From: JBBPYR01 sp038199755
GTDB lineage: Bacteria > Chloroflexota > Ktedonobacteria > Ktedonobacterales > Ktedonobacteraceae
NCBI GenBank assembly: GCA_038199755.1
Contig: JBBPYR010000103.1
Span: 1-17,753, forward strand
DNA length: 17,753 nucleotides
Direction: 5' to 3'
Shown one piece after another: positions 1 through 5,935 of this stretch. The notes under the pieces were generated by a model. It was not told the origin of the DNA and searched no databases. It worked only from the letters and a program-made list of their open reading frames with translations. Position 1 is the stretch's first letter, and every line of letters begins with the position of its first letter. Position numbers and translations under genes: made by a program.

Positions 1-52
1 AATGAAAAAGCCGGATTGTTGGGATGGTCGGTTGTGGTTATACAGCCGTCTG

Positions 53-82
53 CGCGACTCAATCCCCACACGCGACAATCCC
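53..82. repeat. Imperfect short direct repeat in the left-edge intergenic stretch
   Basis: Bases 1-105 lie downstream of the OsmC gene and hold no gene that I can support. They contain two tandem, imperfect copies of CGCGAC(TC)AATCCC, at 53-66 and 71-82; the second copy lacks two bases. No hairpin with a U-tract was found here, so the 3' end of the OsmC transcript is unassigned. Confidence 0.35.
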
Positions 83-105
83 TATTGATTATTTTACCTG
101 TATTT

Positions 106-600
106 TTACCACTCCACCGCTATTTTCGGTGGTTGCGTGAGCGTTTGCATAACGACACAATATTGTTCTGTCTTTTCATGCAATGCTTTTAATTGCTCTG
201 CTGTGGCTTCTGGTGCGTCAATGTCAAAGTGGAGGGTGATGTTTTCAAAGCCAACGACGGCATCCTTTGCTATACCCAGCGTGCCACGCAGGTCGAGCGT
301 GCCTTCCACTGTTACCTCAATAGAGTTGGTGGGTACGCCCATGGCGGTAGCGACCATCTGGCAGGTAAGTTGTGCGCAGGCGGCTAAGGCACCAAGCAGC
401 AAATCCCCTGAGCAAGCGGCAGTGCCTGAGCCTCCTACGCCGCTATGGACTTGCGCCTCATAGACGGCACGCCCAATATCAACGGAGCAAGACATGGGGG
501 TGTTTGTTTGATTACTCCGCGCTATCAGCGTTATGCGTGCCGTGCCCGGATCGCTACGATATTGCTCTTTGAATGGCTTTTGGATTGATCGAATATCCAT
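106..600 (-). CDS. OsmC/Ohr-family peroxiredoxin-like protein
   Basis: This 164-residue protein belongs to the OsmC/Ohr superfamily, small cytoplasmic dimeric thiol peroxidases that reduce organic hydroperoxides. The first catalytic cysteine is probably C75, in GALAACAQLT at the start of the central helix. The second is C148 in EQYCVVMQTL, which matches the EKYCPV-type motif of the family. The length is normal or slightly long. Another cysteine, C63 in GTAACSGDLL, and C80 flank the first catalytic position. The ATG at 600 is preceded by AGAAAGG about nine bases upstream. The stop of the small broken gene at 614-818 lies only 13 bases before this start, so the two are probably co-transcribed. 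Which subfamily it belongs to (Ohr, OsmC or YhfA-like) cannot be settled by eye, and neither can its substrate. Confidence 0.88.
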   Translation of the reverse strand: MDIRSIQKPFKEQYRSDPGTARITLIARSNQTNTPMSCSVDIGRAVYEAQVHSGVGGSGTAACSGDLLLGALAACAQLTCQMVATAMGVPTNSIEVTVEGTLDLRGTLGIAKDAVVGFENITLHFDIDAPEATAEQLKALHEKTEQYCVVMQTLTQPPKIAVEW

Positions 601-613
601 AATGGCAGCCTTT

Positions 614-818
614 CTATAGCTGAGCTGCTTTGGGTTTTGGTTTTGGGGTGGCGACCCAAGTGGACGTCATGAGGGTACCTGTCTGCGGTCCCTCCAACGG
701 TAGCATCCTTTGGGCCGCCTCTTCTATTTTATACTGCTTTTCTCTCTCTTGCAAGAGCCGTAGACACGCTGTTGGAAATGAACAATTGAATATGGGCTTC
801 CATGATGACCAGGTTCAT
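614..818 (-). pseudogene. Small unrecognised gene, split by an apparent frameshift at a GA-dinucleotide tract
   Basis: Two minus-strand frames give protein-like sequence that joins end to end. The first starts with ATG at 818 and reads MNLVIMEAHIQLFISNSV..., then stops at 729. The second frame is open from about 780 to the TAG at 614-616. It reads ...EREKQYKIEEAAQRM..., ends in WVATPKPKPKAAQL, and is lysine/proline rich. The frames overlap at a GA-repeat tract (about 737-750). Adding one GA unit there would restore one product of roughly 68 residues. I do not recognise the family. No strong Shine-Dalgarno precedes ATG 818; ATG 803 is a second in-frame candidate. The gene ends 13 bases before the OsmC start, suggesting a two-gene operon. 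It may be a pseudogene, a phase-variable gene, a sequencing error, or two chance open frames. Confidence 0.45.
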
Positions 819-829
819 TTGTTAAACAC

Positions 830-888
830 GATCAGCGCGCCCCGTACCTGTTGGCGAATCGTATGCTAACGGGTACGGGGGCGCGATC
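830..888. repeat. Imperfect intergenic palindrome, loop octamer GGCGAATC (copy 3 of family)
   Basis: The arms 830-848 and 871-888 pair over about 17 bp with two single-base bulges (GATC/GCGC/CCCCGTACC against its complement). The loop contains GTACCTGTTGGCGAATC (844-860), nearly identical to GTACCAGTTGGCGAATC (11784-11800) in the palindrome at 11759. On the minus strand the outer sequence, GTAGGGGCCAG near 900-910, resembles the GTAGGGACCAG ends of the other two copies. The element lies between the end of argJ (minus) and the small gene at 614-818, where it could help end the argJ transcript. It has no long U-tract, so a terminator role is inferred. Confidence 0.7.
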
Positions 889-928
889 AATCTGGCCCCT
901 ACGGATGGGCTGGGGTTTTGTTTTGCAG

Positions 929-2119
929 TTACGTCGTATATTCGCCGTTGATTTTGACGTATTCGTAGGAGAGATCACACCCCCACACGGTTGCGCTGGC
1001 CGTTCCCAGACCGAGCGAGACGTGAATCACCACTTCGGGCTGCTGGAAGTATGTTTTGAGCTGTGTCAGCTGGTCTTTTCCTAATGCATGTCCCTTGTAT
1101 ACTAGCAGGTCGCCAAAGGCGATGGAGACTTTTTCTGGCACAATGTCGGTCTGCTCGTCACATTTGCCAATCGCCATCGCGACGCGGCCCCAGTTAGGGT
1201 CGGCTCCGAAGATGGCGGTCTTGACCAGAGGCGAATTGACGATGGCCTTGGCGACGCGCTTGGCCTGTGCGAACGATGTGGCCTCATCGACAACCACTTC
1301 GATCAACTTGGTTGCACCCTCGCCGTCGCGTGCGATATCTTTGGCTAGCTCAATCGCCATGGTCGTGAGTGCATGCTGAAACTCCTGCTGATTGACTGTG
1401 CCTGCCATACTGTTTGCCATAATTGCCACAGTGTCGCTGGTGCTGGTATCGGTGTCGATGCTTACCATGTTGAAGGATTGCGCCACCGCTTCCCTCAACA
1501 TGGCTTTTAGAGTGTCGGGATCAATGCGTGCGTCTGTCACGAAGTAGCTGAGCATAGTGGCCATATTTGGCTCGATCATGCCAACGCCCTTTGCCATGCC
1601 CACGAGTACTGCATCACCGATTTTCGCGGCATGGAGTTTCGGCTTTGTGTCTGTGGTCATAATCGCGTGGGTCGATAGTTCAAGCTCACCAGCGCGCATC
1701 TCTGCACGCAGACCTTGTATGCCGGAGCGCAGTTTGTCCATTGGCAATTGCCAGCCGATGACGCCTGTGGATGATGGCAGAATGTCTTCAGAGGCGATGT
1801 CTAACTGCTGGGCTACTAGGCGGACGACCTCACGGATGTTGGCAAGCCCCTCAGCTCCGGTGGCGACATTCGCGTTTTTACTGTTGATGACAAACGCTTG
1901 CAGTTGTCCGTTTGCGACATGCTCGCGTCCCACGGTAATCGCCGCGCCACAGAAGCGGCTCTGCGTAAACATCGCAGCTGCGGAGGCGGGCACGTCCGAG
2001 GCGATGACCGTAAAATCGAGGCTTGTGTCGCGAATGCCCACGCTTTTCGCGCAGGAGCGGAACCCCTTTGGTTGAAAGGGTAAGCTGTTGTTGTCGTTTC
2101 CTTCATGCATGGTATTCAC
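929..2119 (-). CDS. argJ: Bifunctional glutamate N-acetyltransferase / amino-acid acetyltransferase
   Basis: ArgJ transfers the acetyl group of N-acetylornithine to glutamate in the cyclic arginine pathway. In bifunctional forms it also makes N-acetylglutamate from acetyl-CoA. The 396-residue product is full length for the family. It carries the autoprocessing site in GMIEPNMATMLSYF, where T188 is the expected nucleophile of the beta subunit. It also has the GADPNWGR signature (305-312) and the conserved end CDLSYEYVKINGEY. The GTG at 2119 is chosen because AAAGGA stands seven bases upstream; an in-frame ATG at 2110 is the alternative. With the GTG start the gene overlaps the 3' end of proS by 17 bases, so translation is probably coupled. 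No other arg gene is nearby, which is unusual because argJ often sits with argC, argB or argD. Whether the enzyme is mono- or bifunctional cannot be told by eye. Confidence 0.95.
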   Translation of the reverse strand: MNTMHEGNDNNSLPFQPKGFRSCAKSVGIRDTSLDFTVIASDVPASAAAMFTQSRFCGAAITVGREHVANGQLQAFVINSKNANVATGAEGLANIREVVRLVAQQLDIASEDILPSSTGVIGWQLPMDKLRSGIQGLRAEMRAGELELSTHAIMTTDTKPKLHAAKIGDAVLVGMAKGVGMIEPNMATMLSYFVTDARIDPDTLKAMLREAVAQSFNMVSIDTDTSTSDTVAIMANSMAGTVNQQEFQHALTTMAIELAKDIARDGEGATKLIEVVVDEATSFAQAKRVAKAIVNSPLVKTAIFGADPNWGRVAMAIGKCDEQTDIVPEKVSIAFGDLLVYKGHALGKDQLTQLKTYFQQPEVVIHVSLGLGTASATVWGCDLSYEYVKINGEYTT

Positions 2120-3860
2120 CAGTCAATCCTTTCTGAATCTCTGCTTGCAGCACCTGTACCGCATCTACGAGCGGCACGATGCGGCTCTCTTTCTGGGTAC
2201 GTAGTTTGAGTTCAAGCCCGCCGTTTTTCAACGAGCGTTTACTGACAACGGCACGCAAGGGTAGGCCAAGCAAATCCGCGTCATTGAATTTGACGCCCGC
2301 CGTTTCGAGGCGGTCATCGAAAAGCACCTCTATGCCTGCTGCCAACATCTCTGCATATAATGTTTCGACGATGGCTTTTGTCTCGCCCTTGTCGAGGTCG
2401 AGTCCAATCAGGTAGACATGATAGGGGGCGATGCCAAAGGGCCAGAGGATACCTTTCTCATCGTGTTTTTGCTCGACCGCCACGGCCATCAAGCGGCTGA
2501 TGCCAATGCCGTAACTACCCATGACGATAAGCTGGCTATTGCCATCCTCGTCTTGATAGGTAGCGTCAAAAAGTTCACTATAACGGGTGCCGAGCTTGAA
2601 GATGTGGCCCAGTTCGCTGCCACGCAGATTGTGTAGCGTGCCGACACAGATACTGCACATGGCACCGTCATAGGCGGAAGCGATATCGTCCTCCACATCT
2701 ATGCGAAAATCACGTGGGTAATTCACGTTTTTGATGTGATAGTCGCGCTTGTTGGCACCCGCGACAAGGTTATTGACGGTTTTGAGCGATGTGTCCGCGA
2801 TAATCATGATGCGCTCGCTTTTATCGATGGGTGAGATGTAGCCAGCTACGATACCCGCTGCTTGCAGTTCTTCGGGCGTGGCAAGGTGCAGGTCAGTGGC
2901 AACAATACCTTGGCGTGTGGTGGTATTGGTCAATTTGACCTCGTTGATCTCCAGATCGCCGCGTACAAGCACCATCACGAGACGACCTGCTATGCTATAG
3001 CACACCACTTTGAGTGTTTTCGCGGCGGGAATGTTGAGGAACGTGGTGAGATCGCTAATCGCTGCGCAATTTGGTGTGTATACCTCTTCACGGGCGGCCT
3101 CAACTTCCTTACTAAACTCGGTGCGCACGAACTCGGCTTTCTCGCGGTTCGCGGCATAGGTGCAGGTATCACAACGCAGAATGTCATCTTCGCCAGCAGG
3201 GGTGATGGCGATAAACTCTTGCGATGCCTTGCCGCCGATGGCACCGCTATCGGCTTGCACGGCGATGAAGTCAAAGCCACAACGGGTGAAGATGGCAGTA
3301 TAGGCCTGACGCATTTTTTCATAGCTGGCATCCAGTCCCGTAGCTGTGGTATCGAAGCTGTACAGGTCTTTCATCAGAAACTCGCGTGTGCGCAGCAGAC
3401 CCGCCCGTGGGCGTGGCTCGTCACGGAACTTGCTTTGAATCTGGTAAAGCAGTTGTGGCATGTCGCGATAGCTGCGTACGAACTCTTTCGCCAGCAGTGC
3501 CACCACCTCTTCGTGGGTCGGGCCAAGCACCAGTGCGCGCTCTTTACGGTCCGCGAGTTGAAACAACACAGGGCCATAGTGCTCAACGCGGGTCGCGCCA
3601 CCGTTAGCGGGACGCGCTTCCCAGATGTCTTTTGGTTGTAGTACAGGCAGTGTGACCTCTTGCCCGCTTGCTCGATCCATCTCCTCGCGCACAATCTGTG
3701 AGATTTTGCGCATGACGCGATTGCCGAGTGGCAGGAAGCTATACACGCCTGCGGTCAGTTGGCGTATAAAGCCAGCGCGTACAAGGAGTTCTTGATTGGC
3801 TCCTTCGGCATCGCGGGGAGCCTCGCGTAGTGTGGTGGTGAATTGTTGTGAAACACGCAT
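2103..3860 (-). CDS. proS: Prolyl-tRNA synthetase, bacterial type with INS editing domain
   Basis: This class II synthetase charges tRNA-Pro in the cytoplasm. The 585 residues match the bacterial-type architecture. The catalytic core includes motif 2 at FRDEPRPRAGLLRTREF (145-161). An editing (INS) insertion spans roughly 240-395, including PAAKTLKVV and GANKRDYH. Then come RGSELGHIFKLGTRYS (413-428), motif 3 at GSYGIGISRLMA (448-459), and the anticodon-binding domain (about 480-585). Cysteine pairs CDTC (230-233) and CSIC (402-405) bracket the INS domain, as in other members. The ATG at 3860 has AGGAG seven bases upstream. The INS domain normally hydrolyses mischarged Ala-tRNA-Pro. The archaeal-type ProRS immediately upstream lacks such a domain, so this protein could supply the editing activity. 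It lies behind a hairpin terminator and overlaps argJ. Confidence 0.97.
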   Translation of the reverse strand: MRVSQQFTTTLREAPRDAEGANQELLVRAGFIRQLTAGVYSFLPLGNRVMRKISQIVREEMDRASGQEVTLPVLQPKDIWEARPANGGATRVEHYGPVLFQLADRKERALVLGPTHEEVVALLAKEFVRSYRDMPQLLYQIQSKFRDEPRPRAGLLRTREFLMKDLYSFDTTATGLDASYEKMRQAYTAIFTRCGFDFIAVQADSGAIGGKASQEFIAITPAGEDDILRCDTCTYAANREKAEFVRTEFSKEVEAAREEVYTPNCAAISDLTTFLNIPAAKTLKVVCYSIAGRLVMVLVRGDLEINEVKLTNTTTRQGIVATDLHLATPEELQAAGIVAGYISPIDKSERIMIIADTSLKTVNNLVAGANKRDYHIKNVNYPRDFRIDVEDDIASAYDGAMCSICVGTLHNLRGSELGHIFKLGTRYSELFDATYQDEDGNSQLIVMGSYGIGISRLMAVAVEQKHDEKGILWPFGIAPYHVYLIGLDLDKGETKAIVETLYAEMLAAGIEVLFDDRLETAGVKFNDADLLGLPLRAVVSKRSLKNGGLELKLRTQKESRIVPLVDAVQVLQAEIQKGLTGEYHA

Positions 3861-3870
3861 GGTTGCACTC

Positions 3871-3920
3871 CTGAAAAGCGAAAGACCCGTAAAAGCGCAT
3901 CTGCCGCGCTCTTACGGGTC
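3871..3920 (-). terminator. Intrinsic terminator between the two proS genes
   Basis: The arms GACCCGTAAAAGCGC (3884-3898) and GCGCTCTTACGGGTC (3906-3920) form a 15-bp stem with one mismatch and a 7-nt loop. On the minus strand the stem is followed by TTTCGCTTTTC, an interrupted U-tract. It starts 14 bases past the stop of the archaeal-type ProRS and ends just before the Shine-Dalgarno of the bacterial-type proS. I saw no clear promoter between the two genes, so the second proS and argJ may depend on read-through. Confidence 0.8.
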
Positions 3921-3934
3921 GAGACGACGCTCGT

Positions 3935-5386
3935 TTAATATGCGCGTGCGAAAATGGCTTCGCAGGTGGCAGGCTTACCAGAGTAGATGCATTTGCCTGT
4001 TATGCCGCCTTGAGGCTGGTCAAATGGAATCACACGCAGCGTGGCTTTGGTTTCTTCCTTGACTGCTAACTCTGCCACGCTATCTTCAGCCCACTTGACG
4101 CGGACGAAGCCACGATCCTCGGCGATGATGCGCTTGAATTCGTCGTAACTTTCGGTATAGTGGGTGTTCTTTTCGCGGAACTCCACGGCGCGTTGGAAAA
4201 GTGCCTTTTGCAGCTCATCGAGCAGCAGGGGCAGGCGTGTTTCTAGAGCGTCAACCGCAACGGATTCTTTGACGCGGTTATCACGGCGCACGAGCATGAC
4301 GCTATTGTTCTGCACGTCGCGTGGCCCGATCTCCATGCGTATGGGCACGCCGCGCAGTTCCCATTCGTTGTATTTCCAACCCGGCGTATTCTCGCTGAGA
4401 TCGACCTTGACGCGCACCTTGCCCTTGAGCATGTTTTGGACGCGTGTGACCTGCTCAAGTACGACGGATTTCTCGGCTTCTTTGCGCCAGATGGGAACGA
4501 TGACGACCTGATATGGTGCCAAGCGCGGTGGCAGAATCAAACCAGACTTGTCACCGTGTACCATGATGATGCCACCGATCATACGTGTGCTGAGGCCCCA
4601 ACTGGTGGTGGCACAGTATTTGCGCTGGCCATCGGCATCAAGGTACTGGATGTCAAAGCTTTTGGCGAAGTTATGACCCAGATTGTGGCTTGTGCCTGCT
4701 TGCAGGGCCTTGCCATCGCCCATCATGGCCTCGATAGAGTAGGTACGTAAGGCTCCGGCGAACTTCTCGTTTTCGCTTTTGCGTCCAACTATGACCGGTA
4801 TACCCGCGTCCTCTTCGGCGAAGGAGCGATAGACTTCGAGCATCATGCGTGTGCGCTCCTCGGCCTCTTCGAGGGTGCGATGGGCGGTATGACCTTCCTG
4901 CCAGAGGAATTCTGAGGTGCGTAGGAACAGGGTGGTGCGTTTCTCCCAGCGCATGACGTTGTTCCAGAGGTTGATGAGGATTGGCAAGTCGCGGTAGCTC
5001 TGCACCCAACGTGCGTAGCTATGGCCGATGATGGTCTCGCTGGTCGGGCGAATTGCCAGTGGCTCTTCCAGTTCTTCGCCACCGCCACGTGTCACCCAGG
5101 CTACCTCTGGCGCGAAACCTTCGATATGCTCTGCCTCACGCTCTAGGAAACTGCGCGGAATGAGCAGTGGGAAGTAGGCATTGACGACATCGGTCTCTTT
5201 GAAACGTGCGTCCAGATGCTGCTGAAGATTTTCCCACAACGCATAGCCATAGGGACGGATAATCATGCAGCCACGTACTGGCGCATAGTCGGCTAGCTCG
5301 GCTTTACGCACGACTTCGTTGTACCACTTTGAAAAATTGTCTCCCTGGTCGGTAATGTCCTCGACGTATTTGTCTTCGTTGTTCAT
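3935..5386 (-). CDS. proS: Prolyl-tRNA synthetase, archaeal/eukaryotic type
   Basis: This is a second, differently derived ProRS. The 483-residue form is typical of the archaeal/eukaryotic-like class also found in some bacteria, such as Thermus. It lacks the INS editing insertion. Visible landmarks are RPTSETIIGHSY (113-124), motif 2 with RWEKRTTLFLRTSEFLWQEG (146-165), the proline-site sequence AGTSHNLGHNF (230-240), motif 3 in HGDKSGLILPPRLAPYQ (277-293), and the terminal Tyr483 expected for this class. I start it at ATG 5386 because AAGGGGAG lies just upstream. The frame stays open to 5461, but those codons fall inside the T-box and terminator. The C-terminal zinc domain looks eroded: of the four cysteines known from the Thermus enzyme only C466 aligns, and the region before it reads VKWAEDSVAEL. 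Expression is controlled by the proline T-box leader upstream. Confidence 0.96.
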   Translation of the reverse strand: MNNEDKYVEDITDQGDNFSKWYNEVVRKAELADYAPVRGCMIIRPYGYALWENLQQHLDARFKETDVVNAYFPLLIPRSFLEREAEHIEGFAPEVAWVTRGGGEELEEPLAIRPTSETIIGHSYARWVQSYRDLPILINLWNNVMRWEKRTTLFLRTSEFLWQEGHTAHRTLEEAEERTRMMLEVYRSFAEEDAGIPVIVGRKSENEKFAGALRTYSIEAMMGDGKALQAGTSHNLGHNFAKSFDIQYLDADGQRKYCATTSWGLSTRMIGGIIMVHGDKSGLILPPRLAPYQVVIVPIWRKEAEKSVVLEQVTRVQNMLKGKVRVKVDLSENTPGWKYNEWELRGVPIRMEIGPRDVQNNSVMLVRRDNRVKESVAVDALETRLPLLLDELQKALFQRAVEFREKNTHYTESYDEFKRIIAEDRGFVRVKWAEDSVAELAVKEETKATLRVIPFDQPQGGITGKCIYSGKPATCEAIFARAY

Positions 5387-5413
5387 ACATGCTCCCCTTG
5401 TCATTGTAGGCAT

Positions 5414-5759
5414 AAAAAAACTCGCCCTATGTAAGGACGAGATCAAAACCCGTGGTGCCACCTTTTTTGGACTGTTCAGATAGTACAGAACGGACGGACA
5501 GTCCCTCTTATGCGGTCCCTTTTCGTTCTGCGTTGCGGATGCGGGCGAGGGTTCGATAAATCAAACCCCTACGATTGGGGTGCCGCTCCTCGTGATAACG
5601 GTGAGGGGCCGGTCAGCTTATGGTTGGTATGTTCGCTGACGCTCTCAGGTGGGTTCTGCGTGGTAACTGTCTGCCGACTTTCACTCTCTCGGCTCGCTAT
5701 TCGACGAGGCCAACACTTACTATTCCTGATCAGTGCATTTTTGATATTCTATTGCTCTT
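5414..5759 (-). promoter_or_regulatory. T-box riboswitch leader, proline specifier CCC
   Basis: This leader controls the archaeal-type ProRS by sensing uncharged tRNA-Pro. On the minus strand Stem I is closed by CTGATCAGG (5725-5733) pairing with CCTGAGAGCGTCAG (5636-5649). The 5' side then gives the AGTA motif, and the distal arm is GCCGAGAGAGTGAAAGTCGGC. The specifier context is GAA-CCC-ACC-TGAG, with the proline codon CCC at 5651-5653. A further hairpin pairs GGACTGT (5498-5504) with ACAGTCC (5468-5474). The T-box sequence AGGTGGCACCACGGG is at 5449-5463, and its tRNA-end-binding TGGC is at 5457-5460. The terminator stem (5421-5441) is followed by seven U (5414-5420). When uncharged tRNA-Pro binds, the antiterminator should form and transcription continue. 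The plus-strand frames across 5510-5874 are antisense shadows of this leader. Confidence 0.95.
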
Positions 5760-5765
5760 GAGGCA

Positions 5766-5794
5766 AGGATACACTAGACCATGCGATCTGTCAA
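5766..5794 (-). promoter_or_regulatory. Sigma70-type promoter of the T-box/proS transcript
   Basis: A consensus -35 TTGACA (5789-5794) and a -10 TATCCT (5766-5771) are separated by exactly 17 bases. The predicted start near 5758-5759 lies about 25 bases before Stem I of the T-box. It is divergent from the secreted-protein gene at 5936. That gene's own promoter between 5795 and 5935 is not clear: weak AT-rich -10-like sequences occur around 5833-5846. Confidence 0.85.
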
Positions 5795-5935
5795 GCAAAA
5801 TAGATTGTATGATTGCCTCTGCTTATTGGATTTATATATGTATATTTATGCTGTTCTCTGGGTATGTAGAGTGAGAGTAGGTCCTTGCAATGTAATCATT
5901 TTCGTATGTGCCTATAAGGGAGTACATGATATAGT

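Noticed and set aside
600..720. A riboswitch in the leader of the OsmC gene
   Set aside because: GAGGGACC/GGTACCCTC can form a hairpin, but it matches no riboswitch class I know and the sequence reads better as the 3' part of a small coding gene.
726..754. A promoter TTGCAA-17-TAAAAT for the OsmC gene (minus strand)
   Set aside because: The hexamers lie inside the apparent coding sequence of the small gene at 614-818 and are likely a by-product of its Lys/Gln codons and GA tract, although this remains possible if that gene is not real.
2862..3641. A 259-codon plus-strand open frame
   Set aside because: It is antisense to the well-conserved bacterial proS and has no recognisable motif; it is a shadow.
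5387..5461. A longer archaeal-type ProRS starting at ATG 5461 with 25 extra residues
   Set aside because: Those codons run through the T-box sequence, terminator stem and U-tract, and ATG 5386 has an excellent ribosome site and gives the normal N-terminus.
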